The notes under the pieces: generated by a model | Databases searched by the model: none | Seen by the model: only the letters and a program-made list of their open reading frames with translations | What the model was told of the DNA's origin: nothing | Made by a program: the position numbers and the translations under genes | Assembly: GCA_902623975.1 (NCBI GenBank) | Contig: CACNVR010000005.1 | Coordinates: 1 to 64,000 of the forward strand | DNA from: an uncultured Pelagibacteraceae bacterium | GTDB taxonomy: Bacteria; Pseudomonadota; Alphaproteobacteria; Pelagibacterales; Pelagibacteraceae | Reading direction: 5' to 3' | Length of the DNA: 64,000 nt | Shown here: positions 27,079 to 37,226 of the stretch, in pieces | Position numbering within the stretch: the stretch's first letter is position 1 | How the letters are laid out: each line of letters opens with the position of its first letter

Positions 27079-27501
27079 TTGATAAAAAAAATTACAGATA
27101 AAGATAAAAAAGACTGGCAAGATTTTTTATCAAGTGCAGATACTCTTGAAAATAAAGATAAAGAAAAAATATTTAATAAAGTTGAAAAAATTAAATCTGT
27201 AGATTTACATGGATTTACACTAGATCAAGCAAACAGATTTATTGAGAAATTAATTAAAGAATCTTATAAAAAAGGAATAAGAAAATTAATTGTAATAACG
27301 GGTAAGGGAATACATTCAAATAATGATAAAGATCCTTATAAGTCAAAAGATCTGAGTATTCTTAAATATTCTGTTCCTGAGTTCATAAGAAATAACAGTG
27401 GATTAATGAAAATTATCAATGATATTGAAAATGCTTCAATTGAAGATGGTGGAGGCGGGGCGTTTTATGTTTACTTAAGAAAAAACACTAATAATTTATA
27501 A
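27079..27501 (+). CDS. Smr domain protein
   Basis: A 140-residue protein with TTG start directly after the Tim44-domain stop. VDLHGFTLDQANRFIEKLI and KLIVITGKGIHS are the LDLHG and TGxGxHS signatures of the Smr endonuclease-like domain, and GGGGAFYVYLRK is the C-terminal strand. Stand-alone Smr proteins are nucleases or RNA-binding proteins, in some bacteria acting in ribosome rescue; the role of this short alphaproteobacterial type is not known to me. Confidence 0.88.
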   Translation: MIKKITDKDKKDWQDFLSSADTLENKDKEKIFNKVEKIKSVDLHGFTLDQANRFIEKLIKESYKKGIRKLIVITGKGIHSNNDKDPYKSKDLSILKYSVPEFIRNNSGLMKIINDIENASIEDGGGGAFYVYLRKNTNNL

Positions 27502-27519
27502 TTTCATTATAATTAATTT

Positions 27520-28362
27520 ATGATTATTTGGTTAGCATCCTATCCTAAAAGTGGCAATACTTTAGTTCGATCGTTATTGTCTAGTTATTTTTTTTCTGAA
27601 GATGGTGAATTTAATTTTGAAATGTTAAAAAAGATCGATCAATTTCCACACATTAAATTGTTTAATCAATTAGGAATTGATCTCTCAAATAAAGAAGAAG
27701 TTGAAAAAAATTATATAGAGGCACAAAAAATAATTAATAAAGAGAAGGGTGGAGTACAATTTTGGAAAACTCATAATTGTTTTTGTAAGTTTGATAATAA
27801 ATATCCTTTCACTGATTTAAAAAATACTGCTGGAGTTATTTATATTGTAAGAGACCCAAGGAATGTAGTTTTATCTTACGCTCATCATTACCAAAAATCC
27901 TTAGAGGATTCTTTTAATGACCTAAAATCCACCTCTGTAATTAAACAATCAAAAAATGATCAATTACCGGTCTTAGTTGGATCATGGAACTTTAATTATA
28001 ACTCTTGGAAACAACTTAAATCTCTCAATAAATATATTCTAATAAAATATGAAGATCTAATTAGTGATACAGAGAAAACTTTCATAAATATAATTAATTT
28101 TATTTCTAAGTTGATAAATTCAAAAATTGAGATAAATGAAAAAAAATTAAAAAAAGTTATTGAGGCGACTAGTTTTGAAAAAATTCAGAAACTTGAAAAA
28201 AAATCTGGATTTTCGGAGGCAAAGATTAAAAAAAATGGAGAAAAGATTAATTTTTTTAATTTAGGACCAGAAAATAAATGGGAAAAAAATTTAGAACCTA
28301 AAATCAAAAATGAAATAGAAAATACTTTTAGAGTTGAAATGAAAGAAATAGGATATCTCTAA
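27520..28362 (+). CDS. sulfotransferase-domain protein
   Basis: A 280-residue cytosolic-type sulfotransferase. The PAPS 5'-phosphosulfate loop is SYPKSGNT (7-14), FWKTHN is the next block, and YIVRDPRNVVLSYAHHY is the 3'-phosphate-binding region, followed by ILIKYEDLI and a C-terminal GxxxxW-like region with KWEKN. The acceptor is unknown. It lies between smr and hslU, where a conserved housekeeping order is otherwise kept, so it is probably a lineage addition. It is the second sulfotransferase gene in the window. Confidence 0.87.
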   Translation: MIIWLASYPKSGNTLVRSLLSSYFFSEDGEFNFEMLKKIDQFPHIKLFNQLGIDLSNKEEVEKNYIEAQKIINKEKGGVQFWKTHNCFCKFDNKYPFTDLKNTAGVIYIVRDPRNVVLSYAHHYQKSLEDSFNDLKSTSVIKQSKNDQLPVLVGSWNFNYNSWKQLKSLNKYILIKYEDLISDTEKTFINIINFISKLINSKIEINEKKLKKVIEATSFEKIQKLEKKSGFSEAKIKKNGEKINFFNLGPENKWEKNLEPKIKNEIENTFRVEMKEIGYL

Positions 28363-28366
28363 ATTA

Positions 28367-29740
28367 TTACAAAATAAATTTTGAAAGATCAGTATCTTTT
28401 ACTAGATTATCTAAATTTTTTGTAATGTAGTCTTTATTAATAATAATTTTTTCTCCAGATCTATCTGTTGCTGTAAAGCTGATATCATCAAGAATTTTTT
28501 CTATGATGGTATGAAGTCTTCTAGCACCAATATTTTCTACTGTCGAGTTTACCTCTGAAGCAATATTTGCAATTGTGTCTATTCCATCCTCAGAAAATTC
28601 TAGATCTACATTTTCAGTTTTTAACAAAGCTATATATTGTTTAATTAAACTGAAATCGGGCTCTTTTAAAATTCTTTTAAAATCCTCACTGGTTAAAGCC
28701 TCTAACTCAACTCTAATTGGCAATCTTCCTTGAAGCTCTGGAAGTAAATCAGATGGTTTGGCAAGTTGGAAAGCTCCTGAGGCAATAAATAATATATGAT
28801 CAGTTTTAATTGGACCATACTTTGTATTGACTGTTGTTCCCTCAATTAATGGTAATAAATCTCTTTGGACTCCCTCTCTTGAGACATCACCTCCAACTCT
28901 ATCTGTTCTTCCAGAAATTTTATCTATTTCATCTAAAAAAACTATACCATTATTCTCAGTAGAAGTTTTTGCTGCTTTTATAATCTTATCTTGTTCAATT
29001 AGTTTATCAGACTCATCATTTATAAGAATCTCGTGAGATTCTTTAACAGTCATCTTTTTCTTTTTTTCTTTAGCTCCCATTGATTTACCGAGCATTTCTC
29101 CAATGTTTATCATCCCAACATTTGCTCCTGGCATTCCTGGTATTTCAAAAGATGTACTATTTCCACCTGAATCATTTACTGCTATTTCAATCTCATTGTC
29201 ATCAAGATCGCCATTTCTTAATCTTTTTCTAAAACTTTCTCTCGTAGCTAAACTTGCTTTTTTTCCTACAAGTGCATCCAAAACTTTTTCCTCTGCAAGT
29301 TTTTGGGCTTTCGCAAACACTTCTTTTCTTTTTTTAACTTTTTCCATTGAAATGGCAATTTCTATCAAATCTCTTATAATTTGCTCAACATCTCTACCTA
29401 CATAACCAACTTCAGTAAATCGAGTTGCTTCAACTTTCACAAAAGGTGCTTCAGCTAATTTTGATAGCCTTCTAGATATTTCTGTCTTACCAACTCCAGT
29501 TGGCCCAATCATTAAAATATTTTTTGGAAGAACTTCATTTTTCATTTCACCCTTTAAAGCTTGTCGTCTCCATCTATTTCTCAAAGCAACAGCTACAGCT
29601 TTTTTGGCCTTATCTTGGCCTACAACAAATCTATCTAACTCAGAAACGATTTCCCTTGGAGAAAGAGAAGTACCAATAGAGGCATCAGCTTTTTGATTTT
29701 TTTCTTTCGGATGTAATTTTGTAACGTTCGAATTATCCAT
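28367..29740 (-). CDS. hslU: ATP-dependent protease ATPase subunit HslU
   Basis: A 457-residue AAA+ unfoldase. [24 protein letters not shown] begins the conserved part; Walker A is GPTGVGKT (79-86), with [15 protein letters not shown] and Walker [10 protein letters not shown] following, and [13 protein letters not shown] and terminal LSKFIL match the tail that docks into HslV. The protein carries a short extra N-terminus ([17 protein letters not shown]). It is overlapped by the hslV stop upstream and forms the two-gene hslVU operon. Confidence 0.98.
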   Translation of the reverse strand: MDNSNVTKLHPKEKNQKADASIGTSLSPREIVSELDRFVVGQDKAKKAVAVALRNRWRRQALKGEMKNEVLPKNILMIGPTGVGKTEISRRLSKLAEAPFVKVEATRFTEVGYVGRDVEQIIRDLIEIAISMEKVKKRKEVFAKAQKLAEEKVLDALVGKKASLATRESFRKRLRNGDLDDNEIEIAVNDSGGNSTSFEIPGMPGANVGMINIGEMLGKSMGAKEKKKKMTVKESHEILINDESDKLIEQDKIIKAAKTSTENNGIVFLDEIDKISGRTDRVGGDVSREGVQRDLLPLIEGTTVNTKYGPIKTDHILFIASGAFQLAKPSDLLPELQGRLPIRVELEALTSEDFKRILKEPDFSLIKQYIALLKTENVDLEFSEDGIDTIANIASEVNSTVENIGARRLHTIIEKILDDISFTATDRSGEKIIINKDYITKNLDNLVKDTDLSKFIL

Positions 29741-30255
29741 TATATTTTTTCAACTTTAACATTGTTATTTGTAAAAACGCAAATCTCAGCAGCTACTTCT
29801 ATAGCCTTTTTTGCTAGTTGTTCTGCATTCATATCAGTTCCCATTAAAACTTTTCCAGCTGCTAATGCATAATTTCCACCTGATCCAATTCCTATAACAT
29901 CACCTTCAGGTTCTAACACATCTCCAGTACCTGAAATTATATAGCTATTCTCTTTATCACCTACAGCCATCAAAGCTTCTAATCTTCTTAAATATTTATC
30001 TGTTCGCCAATCTTTAGCTAATTCAACTGCAGCTCTTGATAAATTTCCTGCATGTTTTTCTAATTTTGCCTCTAATCTCTCAAATAAAGTTAGAGCATCT
30101 GCTGTTGATCCTGCAAAACCAGCAACAACTCCTCTCTTATCAATTTTTCTGACTTTTGAAGCGGTACTTTTAACCACAGTATTTCCCATACTTACCTGCC
30201 CATCACCAGCAACCACTACTTCATTGTTTTTCCTAACTAATACAATTGTTGTCAT
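29740..30255 (-). CDS. hslV: ATP-dependent protease peptidase subunit HslV
   Basis: A 171-residue proteasome-like peptidase. TTIVLVR starts with the catalytic N-terminal Thr exposed after Met removal, followed by [14 protein letters not shown] and [17 protein letters not shown], all typical. Length is normal (about 175). It overlaps hslU by one base, and is divergent from hisB with 91 bp between starts. Confidence 0.98.
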   Translation of the reverse strand: MTTIVLVRKNNEVVVAGDGQVSMGNTVVKSTASKVRKIDKRGVVAGFAGSTADALTLFERLEAKLEKHAGNLSRAAVELAKDWRTDKYLRRLEALMAVGDKENSYIISGTGDVLEPEGDVIGIGSGGNYALAAGKVLMGTDMNAEQLAKKAIEVAAEICVFTNNNVKVEKI

Positions 30256-30306
30256 AACCTATAGATGGATACTAAATTAGATAGTTCAAGCCCAGGTTTA
30301 GTATTA

Positions 30307-30335
30307 TTGCCATATTTGGATAATATATGTATACC
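30307..30335 (+). promoter_or_regulatory. possible sigma-70 promoter for the his operon
   Basis: TTGCCA (30307-30312), a 17-bp spacer and TATACC (30330-30335) precede the hisB ATG at 30347, giving an expected transcript start only a few bases before the start codon. The match is moderate and rests on spacing. Confidence 0.3.
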
Positions 30336-30346
30336 TGTTTTTAATT

Positions 30347-30937
30347 ATGAAGCGTAAAGGCAAAATTAGTAGAAAGACTAAAGAGACAAGTATCAGTGTT
30401 GATTTAAATATTGATGGAAAAGGTAAATACAAAATTGACACAGGTATTGGTTTTTTAAATCATATGCTTGAACAATTATCTAAACACTCATCAATTGATA
30501 TGAACATCAAAGCTAAAGGTGATACTCACATTGATTTACATCATACAACTGAGGATACTGGAATTGCTATTGGAGAAGCTTTAAAAAAAGCATCTAAAAA
30601 ATTTGTTGGGATAAAAAGATATGCACACGCAATGATTCCAATGGATGAAACATTAACAAGAGTAGCAATAGACGTTTCCAATAGACCATATTTGATTTGG
30701 AAAGTTAAGCTTAAAGTTGAAAAATTGGGTGAGATGGATACAGAACTATTTAAAGAGTGGTTCCAGGCTTTTTCACAAGCTGCAGGAATTACATTACACG
30801 TTGAAAACATTTATGGTGACAATAGTCATCACATTATTGAGTCTTGTTTCAAAGGCTTAGCAAGATCTTTAAGAACTGCATTGGAAATGGATCCAAGAAA
30901 TAAAAAATCAATTCCTTCTACTAAAGGTTCTTTATAA
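30347..30937 (+). CDS. hisB: imidazoleglycerol-phosphate dehydratase
   Basis: A 196-residue monofunctional IGPD without the histidinol-phosphatase domain, as is usual in alphaproteobacteria. [36 protein letters not shown] (here [12 protein letters not shown]) and [20 protein letters not shown] carry the metal-binding His/Glu residues. It starts the rightward his operon; hisH follows after 5 bp. Confidence 0.98.
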   Translation: MKRKGKISRKTKETSISVDLNIDGKGKYKIDTGIGFLNHMLEQLSKHSSIDMNIKAKGDTHIDLHHTTEDTGIAIGEALKKASKKFVGIKRYAHAMIPMDETLTRVAIDVSNRPYLIWKVKLKVEKLGEMDTELFKEWFQAFSQAAGITLHVENIYGDNSHHIIESCFKGLARSLRTALEMDPRNKKSIPSTKGSL

Positions 30938-30942
30938 GTTTA

Positions 30943-31569
30943 ATGAACGTTACAATTGTTGACTATAATTCGGGCAATATTAGCTCGGTGATAAACTCTT
31001 TTAAAGAGGTTGCTCAAGATAAAGTTAATATCGAAGTTACTTCTGATTTAAGTAAAATTAAATCAAGTGACAAAGTAGTTTTGCCTGGTCAGGGCTCATT
31101 TAAAAGTTGTGTAGATGCCTTGAATAAAATGAATGGTCTTATCAATACTCTTAATGAATTTGCAATAATTAATAAAAAACCTCTTCTTGGAATTTGTGTT
31201 GGCTTACAAATGTTTGCTGATATTGGTTACGAGGAAACTGAAACAAAAGGTTTAGGATGGATTGCAGGAAAGGTTTCGAAAATTGATAATCAAAATGGAA
31301 AATTTAAACTTCCTCATATTGGTTGGAATCAGATTAATATAATTAAGAACAGCAAGATTTTCCAAAACATAGAAAATAATTCACACATGTATTTCGTGCA
31401 TAGTTATGAATTTATACCAAATGATAAAAATGTAGTTTCAGCAACAACCGATTATTCATCAAATATTGTTTGTTCTATTGAAAAAGAAAATATTTTTGGA
31501 ACTCAATTCCACCCTGAAAAGAGTGATAAGATAGGACTCAAAATAATTGATAATTTTATTAATCTATAA
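30943..31569 (+). CDS. hisH: imidazole glycerol phosphate synthase glutaminase subunit
   Basis: A 208-residue class I glutamine amidotransferase. VDYNSGNISSV at the N-terminus, LPGQGSF, the nucleophile in LGICVGLQM and the C-terminal FGTQFHPEKSDKIG (catalytic His and Glu) give the full triad. It supplies ammonia to HisF, encoded two genes downstream. Confidence 0.98.
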   Translation: MNVTIVDYNSGNISSVINSFKEVAQDKVNIEVTSDLSKIKSSDKVVLPGQGSFKSCVDALNKMNGLINTLNEFAIINKKPLLGICVGLQMFADIGYEETETKGLGWIAGKVSKIDNQNGKFKLPHIGWNQINIIKNSKIFQNIENNSHMYFVHSYEFIPNDKNVVSATTDYSSNIVCSIEKENIFGTQFHPEKSDKIGLKIIDNFINL

Positions 31570-31578
31570 ATAAAAAAA

Positions 31579-32295
31579 ATGAAAATTTTTCCAGCTATAG
31601 ATATTAAAGACAAAAAGTGTGTTAGATTAGTTAAAGGAGATTTTGATAATAAAACTGAGTATAAAATGTCTCCAGTAGAACAAGCTGGAAAATATAAAGA
31701 CCATGGTTTTAAAAATTTACACATAGTTGATTTAGATGGAGCTTTAACAGGTGAAACAGTAAATTTAGATATTATTCAGGATATAGTTAGTAAATTTGAT
31801 CTCAGGGTTGAAATTGGTGGTGGTATAAGAAATATAGATAGTATTCAGAAATATATCGATATTGGTGCTGAGAAAGTTATTTTAGGAAGTGCTGCAATAA
31901 AAGATAAAAATTTTTTAAGAAAAGCGTGTGAAAAATTTAAAAATAAAATTGCTTTAGGTCTAGATGCCAAAGATGGGTATTTGTCAGTATCTGGATGGAA
32001 AGAAAGTTCTAGTCAATTAACTTTAGAGTATTTAAAAGAAATTAACGACTATGGTGTTGGTAGACTGATTTATACTGATATAAATAGGGATGGTATGAAA
32101 CAAGGTCCAAATTTTAATGAAACCATCAAAGTTGCTGAAATGTCAAATTGTCCAGTGATTATATCTGGCGGAGTTTCATCAATAGATGACATTAAAAAAG
32201 CGAAGAATTTAAAAAATGTTGAGGGGGTAATTGTTGGTAAAGCCATTTATGATGGTGATATAAAATTAGAGGAATTAGCAAAAGAAGATGCTTAA
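31579..32295 (+). CDS. hisA: phosphoribosylformimino-5-aminoimidazole carboxamide ribotide isomerase
   Basis: A 238-residue half-barrel-repeat TIM barrel. [18 protein letters not shown] contains the first catalytic Asp (AID), [12 protein letters not shown] and [14 protein letters not shown] contain the second (TDI) and phosphate sites, and [13 protein letters not shown] completes the barrel. It overlaps hisF by 8 bp. Confidence 0.98.
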   Translation: MKIFPAIDIKDKKCVRLVKGDFDNKTEYKMSPVEQAGKYKDHGFKNLHIVDLDGALTGETVNLDIIQDIVSKFDLRVEIGGGIRNIDSIQKYIDIGAEKVILGSAAIKDKNFLRKACEKFKNKIALGLDAKDGYLSVSGWKESSSQLTLEYLKEINDYGVGRLIYTDINRDGMKQGPNFNETIKVAEMSNCPVIISGGVSSIDDIKKAKNLKNVEGVIVGKAIYDGDIKLEELAKEDA

Positions 32296-33043
32296 AAATA
32301 GAATAATACCTTGTTTAGATGTTAAAAATGGTCGTGTTGTTAAGGGTATAAACTTTGTCGACCTAAAAGATGCAGGAGACCCAGTGGAACAAGCAAAAAT
32401 TTATAGCGATGGTGGAGCAGATGAAATTTGTTTTTTAGATATTACTGCTTCAAACGAAAACAGAGATACCATTTATGATGTTGTGGATAAAACTTCAAAA
32501 AAATGTTTTGTCCCTTTGACTGTAGGAGGTGGTATTAGAAGTGTTGAGGATATTAACAAATTACTTAACTGTGGGGCTGATAAAGTTTCCATAAACACAG
32601 CAGCAGTTGAGAACTCAAAAATCGTTACAGACAGTTCAAAAAAATTTGGATCTCAATGCATTGTGGTAGCTATTGATGCAAAAAAAAAGGGAAATAAGTG
32701 GGAAGTATTTACTCATGGGGGAAGAAAAAATAGTGGAATAGATGCATTAAACTATGCGAAACAAATGGAACAAAATGGTGCTGGAGAATTGCTAGTAACT
32801 TCAATGGATAGAGATGGAACACAAGTTGGTTATGATATTGATTTAATGTCAAAAATTTCATCTCAGGTCAACATTCCTGTAATTGCATCTGGAGGTGTTG
32901 GTAACCTAGATCATTTAGTTGATGGAATTAAGATAGGAAAAGCAAGTGCTGTTCTAGCAGCTTCTATATTTCACTATGGAAAATATTCTGTAAAAGAGGC
33001 TAAGGAGTATTTGGACTCTAAAGGAATTCCTGTTAGAATTTAA
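32288..33043 (+). CDS. hisF: imidazole glycerol phosphate synthase cyclase subunit
   Basis: A 251-residue TIM barrel. [15 protein letters not shown] (catalytic Asp), [45 protein letters not shown] (second catalytic Asp) and [14 protein letters not shown] follow the family exactly. With HisH it makes IGP and AICAR; the latter can feed PurH, encoded further right. Confidence 0.98.
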   Translation: MLKNRIIPCLDVKNGRVVKGINFVDLKDAGDPVEQAKIYSDGGADEICFLDITASNENRDTIYDVVDKTSKKCFVPLTVGGGIRSVEDINKLLNCGADKVSINTAAVENSKIVTDSSKKFGSQCIVVAIDAKKKGNKWEVFTHGGRKNSGIDALNYAKQMEQNGAGELLVTSMDRDGTQVGYDIDLMSKISSQVNIPVIASGGVGNLDHLVDGIKIGKASAVLAASIFHYGKYSVKEAKEYLDSKGIPVRI

Positions 33044-33044
33044 A

Positions 33045-33317
33045 ATGCTAAATGCGTTAGAAAGCTTATTTGAACTTGCTCGGGACCGAAAAAAAAAACC
33101 ATTAGATGGGTCTTATACAAATAAATTATTGAGCGATAAGTCATTGAGTAAAGCCAAAGTTTTAGAAGAAATTAACGAATTAATTGAAGCGGTCGATCAA
33201 GACTCGAACCAAATACATGAAGCTGCAGATGTATTTTATCATTTGATAATGTATCTTGAGGCAAATAACATAAAGATTGAAGAAATTGAGAAAGAATTAG
33301 AAAAAAGAAAAAAATAA
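33045..33317 (+). CDS. hisE: phosphoribosyl-ATP pyrophosphatase
   Basis: A 90-residue MazG-fold protein: LFELARDRKKKPLDGSYTNKLL at the N-terminus, KVLEEINELIEA with the metal-binding Glu residues and EAADVFYHLIMYLE match HisE. It is separate from hisI, which is not in this window. It starts 2 bases after hisF and ends the hisBHAFE run. Confidence 0.95.
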   Translation: MLNALESLFELARDRKKKPLDGSYTNKLLSDKSLSKAKVLEEINELIEAVDQDSNQIHEAADVFYHLIMYLEANNIKIEEIEKELEKRKK

Positions 33318-33662
33318 ATGGGTAAAATAAAAATAATTTTTATTATTTTAATTTGTTATGGTCTTTATAAAGGATATGAGGCATTTACTAATTTTGAAAT
33401 TGGTGTCTCAGATAGAGTTACTAGGTTAGAGGAATTGGCTGATATTGAGAAAGAGGGTGAAGTAATTGCATTAATGATGTATCTAGGTGATCCTCCTAGA
33501 TTAACTGAACATTTGTTGGTTAAAAACGAGTCAAAATGCCTTGAGATGAAAAAAATTGCTGAGGAAACATCTTTTGCTTATTATGAATGCGCAGTAGTAG
33601 ATGCAATTCTCATAGGTGGAAAAATAACTAAAGTTAACCGAGAATTGAAAGTTCTTCAATGA
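33318..33662 (+). CDS. hypothetical membrane-anchored protein
   Basis: A 114-residue protein I do not recognise. An N-terminal hydrophobic segment (IKIIFIILICYGLYKGYEAF) looks like a signal anchor with the rest periplasmic. The remainder includes VIALMMYLGDPPRLTEHLL and two Cys (in ESKCLEM and YYECAVV) that could form a disulfide. It is directly between hisE and a HIT gene, with a 4-bp overlap downstream, so it is co-transcribed with the his operon. Confidence 0.75.
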   Translation: MGKIKIIFIILICYGLYKGYEAFTNFEIGVSDRVTRLEELADIEKEGEVIALMMYLGDPPRLTEHLLVKNESKCLEMKKIAEETSFAYYECAVVDAILIGGKITKVNRELKVLQ

Positions 33663-34024
33663 CTTATGATAATAATAATATTTTCGCAAAAATCTTAAGA
33701 GGTGAAATCCCATGCAAAAAAATTTATGAAGATGAATTTGTACTATCATTTTATGATATAAATCCGCAAAAAAAAATTCATGCTCTAGTTATTCCAAAAG
33801 GAAAGTATACTGATCTTGATGATTTTAGTAACAATGCCTCATCAGAAGAAATAGTTGGTTTAGTAAAAGGAATAAATATAGTAGCAAAAAAACTTTGCAT
33901 CTCAGTTGATACTGGAAAAGGCTATAGAGCATTGGCAAACATTAGTGAGGACGGAGGGCAAGAAGTTCCTCATTTACATTTCCATTTATTTGGAGGTGAA
34001 AGAGTTGGTAAAATGGTTCAATGA
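33659..34024 (+). CDS. HIT family protein (HINT-like)
   Basis: A 121-residue histidine-triad nucleotide-binding hydrolase. IFAKILRGEIPCKKIYED is the HINT N-terminus and PHLHFHLFGGE carries the triad (His105, 107, 109). Members hydrolyse purine phosphoramidates such as AMP-NH2 or aminoacyl-AMP. In alphaproteobacteria the HIT gene commonly follows hisE, as here. 4-bp overlaps join it to both neighbours. Confidence 0.95.
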   Translation: MTYDNNNIFAKILRGEIPCKKIYEDEFVLSFYDINPQKKIHALVIPKGKYTDLDDFSNNASSEEIVGLVKGINIVAKKLCISVDTGKGYRALANISEDGGQEVPHLHFHLFGGERVGKMVQ

Positions 34025-34524
34025 AAAGAAAAATTGAAAGAAACTACTTAGAAATTAATTCTCTGGAAGATTTAAATGAGTCAAATATTGCTTCAAGAGA
34101 TTTTTCAATTACTCTTCAAGAACCAGTTGATTTTAATTTGAATAAATTTTTTTATAAACTTGTGGGCAAGGATCATCAATGGGTTGATCGTTTAAGTTGG
34201 TCTGATGAAAAATGGTTTCAATATGTTTCTGATAAAAGAGTAAAGACCTATACTTTAAAAAAAGGTAAAGAATTAGCAGGTTATTTTGAATTAATTTTTC
34301 ATAAAGAAAAAGACGAAGTAGAAATTGCTTATTTAGGTCTTTTAAAGGAATATCATAATCAAAAATTGGGATCTTATCTTTTGTCATCTGCTATTCATAA
34401 TTCATTTTTGGAAAAACCAAGAAGAGTGTGGGTACATACCTGTTCACTAGATCACAAAAATGCTCTGAATAATTATCTATCAAGAGGAATGAAAATTTTC
34501 AAAAAAGAGACAATTTCAATTTAA
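34021..34524 (+). CDS. GNAT-family N-acetyltransferase
   Basis: A 167-residue protein. DEVEIAYLGLLKEYHNQKLGSYLLSSAI (shown here as the family's beta4 strand and acetyl-CoA pyrophosphate loop around NQKLGSYLL) and a C-terminal CSLDHKNALNNYLSRGMKIF, the usual D...A...Y...GF ending, identify the GNAT fold. The substrate is unknown. It is the last gene of the rightward his-HIT-GNAT run and stops 1 bp before the convergent lolA stop. Confidence 0.85.
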   Translation: MKRKIERNYLEINSLEDLNESNIASRDFSITLQEPVDFNLNKFFYKLVGKDHQWVDRLSWSDEKWFQYVSDKRVKTYTLKKGKELAGYFELIFHKEKDEVEIAYLGLLKEYHNQKLGSYLLSSAIHNSFLEKPRRVWVHTCSLDHKNALNNYLSRGMKIFKKETISI

Positions 34525-34525
34525 T

Positions 34526-35074
34526 TTAATCCTGTGTTGGTAACTTAAAAAGATTTTTTTTTAATTCCTGATTTTTTTTAATTGAGTACAAATAAGTAAT
34601 ATTTAAATTTTGGTAAATATCAGAAGTTTGCCAAGCTACTAAATCATAACTGTTTTTATTGAAAAAAATATTAAACTCATTTCCGTTTTCAGTAAATTTA
34701 TAATTAATCATTTCTTCGATAATTTTTTTTTCTGTGAAACCTTGAATTTTTTTTATCAAAAATTTTTTATCTAAAATTAAATTTAATGCAGTTTTTTCTA
34801 AAGGATAAATGTAGTAGTCATTTTTTGTCTTTATCACTAAAGATTTTCCATTTGAAATCAAAATCTTTTTATTATCCGAATTGTATTTACAATTAATTTT
34901 TTTTGGATATTGAACTGTACAATTGCCCTTTTCTATTTTTCCATTAATATTTTGTTCAAAATTAAATGATATATTTTTTATTTTATCAAAATTTTGTATG
35001 ATTTTGTCTTCTATTGATGCATCAGTTTCTGTAAAAAATAAGATTAAAATCAGAATTAATAAAAACTTCTTCAT
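34526..35074 (-). CDS. lolA: outer-membrane lipoprotein carrier LolA-like
   Basis: A 182-residue secreted protein: signal peptide MKKFLLILILILFFTETDA, then an amphipathic start IEDKIIQNFDKIKNISFNFEQ that matches the LolA pattern, GNCTVQYPKKINCKY (in place of the GxFxxxRPxxF region) and ISNGKSLVI. LolA shuttles lipoproteins across the periplasm. Sequence conservation is moderate, but the position immediately downstream of ftsK, sharing one base, is the conserved arrangement for lolA. Confidence 0.8.
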   Translation of the reverse strand: MKKFLLILILILFFTETDASIEDKIIQNFDKIKNISFNFEQNINGKIEKGNCTVQYPKKINCKYNSDNKKILISNGKSLVIKTKNDYYIYPLEKTALNLILDKKFLIKKIQGFTEKKIIEEMINYKFTENGNEFNIFFNKNSYDLVAWQTSDIYQNLNITYLYSIKKNQELKKNLFKLPTQD

Positions 35075-37164
35075 TAAAGAACATCACGCTTCCCAACATG
35101 ATTGGCCTTACTTACGATACCCTCAGCTTCCATCATATCGATTATCCTAGCAGCGCGATTATATCCTATTTGAAGTTTTCTCTGTAAAAAAGAAGTAGAT
35201 GCTTTCCCCTCAGATTTAATAATATCAACTGCAGTTTGATACAATTCGTCTTTATCACCTTGATTTTTTGAACTTTCATTCATCTCTTTCTCGTCGGCAA
35301 AGTTAAGTATTTCATCTACATAGTCTGGTTCTGCCTGTGATCTTAATGAATTATTTATTTTTTCTATTTCGTTGTCAGATACAAAGGGTGCATGAATTCT
35401 TACAATTCTGTTGGCCGATGACATAAAAAGCATGTCTCCTTTACCTAGTAATTGTTCTGCACCTTGTTCTCCTAAAATAGTTCTACTATCAATTTTAGAT
35501 GTAACTTGAAATGAAATACGAGTTGGAAAATTAGCTTTAATAGTTCCTGTTATAACATCTACACTAGGTCTTTGTGTTGCCATTATAATATGAATACCTG
35601 CTGCTCTAGCCATTTGAGATAATTTTTGTATATAATTTTCTATTTCTTTACCAGCCACCAACATAAGGTCAGACATCTCATCAACAACCACGACTATGTA
35701 AGGCATCGAAAGTTTATGTTTTAAATTATATCCATCAATATTTCGAACTCCTTCTTTTGTCATTAATCTGTATCTACTCTCCATTTCCTTAACGACCCAT
35801 CCTAAAACAGATGTAGCTTTTTTAGCTTCAGTAATGACTGGGCATAGTAAGTGAGGTATTCCTTCATAAGCAGAAAGTTCTAACATCTTCGGGTCTATTA
35901 GTATAAATTTACATTTATCTGGAGTGTGTCTATATAGTAGAGATAATATAATTGTATTTATACACACTGATTTTCCAGAACCAGTCGTTCCCGCAATTAA
36001 TAAATGTGGCATGATAGCTAAATCACTTACAATTGGTGTCCCGGAAATATTTTTTCCTAAAGCTATTGGAAGTTTTATATCTTTTTTCTTAAAATCAGAA
36101 CAATTAAGAATTTCACTTAAATAAACATTCTCTCTTGAAAGATTAGGTATTTCTATTCCAACTGTATTACTTCCAGGGATCGTCGAAATCCTCGCAGACT
36201 CAGAACTTGTATTTCTAGCAATATCATCTGAAAGATTAACTATTTTTGATACTTTGACTCCAGCTGCAGGTTCAAATTCATTTAGAGTTACAACAGGTCC
36301 ATGATTTACTTTTTTAATTTTTCCATTTACACCAAAGTCTAAAAGAATTTTTTCTAAAAAGTCTGAACTGATATTCTCATTTTGATCTGAATTTTCTCTT
36401 TCTTTTTTGGTTGGAATTTTAAGTAGTTCAATAGTCGGTAGTAGAAATTTTGATTTATTTGATGTTCTTACATTTTCAGCTTTTATAAATGGTAAATCTT
36501 CTTGTATTAAATCCTTTATTTGATCTTGAGGTATATATTCATTAATTAACTCGTTTTCATTTGTATAATTTTTATTTTCTTTTTTAAAGAAAATATTATT
36601 TAACTTTTTTATCGAGTTGAAAAAATTTTTTATATTAAAATTTATACTAATCAAAAAAATGATAATAATAAAAAAAATGAATATATAATACAAGCTAGTC
36701 TCATATGAGGAGTTTAAATATTTCAATAAAATTTGATTGAAATAATTACCTATAAAACCACCATTTCCATTAATATAAAAAGTTAATGTATCTTTATAAA
36801 AGTAACTAAAAAATATTGATCCAATTAAAGTGTATATCACAATAAAAAACGTATTTTCAATAAAGAGAAATATTTCTTTTTTCCTAAAAATATTGATACC
36901 TGTGAATAAATATGTGATTGGAATTAAGTACGCTATTTGACCAAATGATTGAAAAAAAAGATCCGATATATAGCTTCCCTGAAAACCTAGCAGATTATTA
37001 ATTTCTGTATTTTCAGGAAATATAAAATTTGGATCTGTTGGTGAGTAGGAAAAGAAAGCTATGAGAAGTAAAATTCCCATAATAAAAACGAAAATTCCAA
37101 TAATTTCTAATATTCTTTTAATTGTAAAAATTAATGTAAGATTTGCTAGTTTTTTTATATCCAT
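35074..37164 (-). CDS. ftsK: DNA translocase FtsK
   Basis: A 696-residue divisome DNA pump. Four or so membrane helices lie in residues 20-175, then a short linker (about 180-240, much shorter than in E. coli), the alpha/beta motor with GTTGSGKS (392-399), DPKMLELSAYEGIPHLL and VVVDEMSDLM, and the gamma DNA-reading domain (about 650-696; LQIGYNRAARIIDMMEAEGI). It resolves chromosome dimers at the septum. The short linker fits a streamlined genome. lolA follows on the same strand; the UbiH-like gene is divergent with 62 bp between starts. Confidence 0.97.
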   Translation of the reverse strand: MDIKKLANLTLIFTIKRILEIIGIFVFIMGILLLIAFFSYSPTDPNFIFPENTEINNLLGFQGSYISDLFFQSFGQIAYLIPITYLFTGINIFRKKEIFLFIENTFFIVIYTLIGSIFFSYFYKDTLTFYINGNGGFIGNYFNQILLKYLNSSYETSLYYIFIFFIIIIFLISINFNIKNFFNSIKKLNNIFFKKENKNYTNENELINEYIPQDQIKDLIQEDLPFIKAENVRTSNKSKFLLPTIELLKIPTKKERENSDQNENISSDFLEKILLDFGVNGKIKKVNHGPVVTLNEFEPAAGVKVSKIVNLSDDIARNTSSESARISTIPGSNTVGIEIPNLSRENVYLSEILNCSDFKKKDIKLPIALGKNISGTPIVSDLAIMPHLLIAGTTGSGKSVCINTIILSLLYRHTPDKCKFILIDPKMLELSAYEGIPHLLCPVITEAKKATSVLGWVVKEMESRYRLMTKEGVRNIDGYNLKHKLSMPYIVVVVDEMSDLMLVAGKEIENYIQKLSQMARAAGIHIIMATQRPSVDVITGTIKANFPTRISFQVTSKIDSRTILGEQGAEQLLGKGDMLFMSSANRIVRIHAPFVSDNEIEKINNSLRSQAEPDYVDEILNFADEKEMNESSKNQGDKDELYQTAVDIIKSEGKASTSFLQRKLQIGYNRAARIIDMMEAEGIVSKANHVGKRDVL

Positions 37165-37226
37165 ATAGATGAATCAAATTTACCACTTTGTATCATCTAA
37201 TTTTTGTTGTTAAAATTAAAATTATT

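Noticed and set aside
29103-29405. 100-codon open frame on the plus strand
   Set aside because: It is antisense to the well-conserved hslU coding region, has no recognisable domain and no start context; A/T-poor codon structure of the opposite strand explains it.
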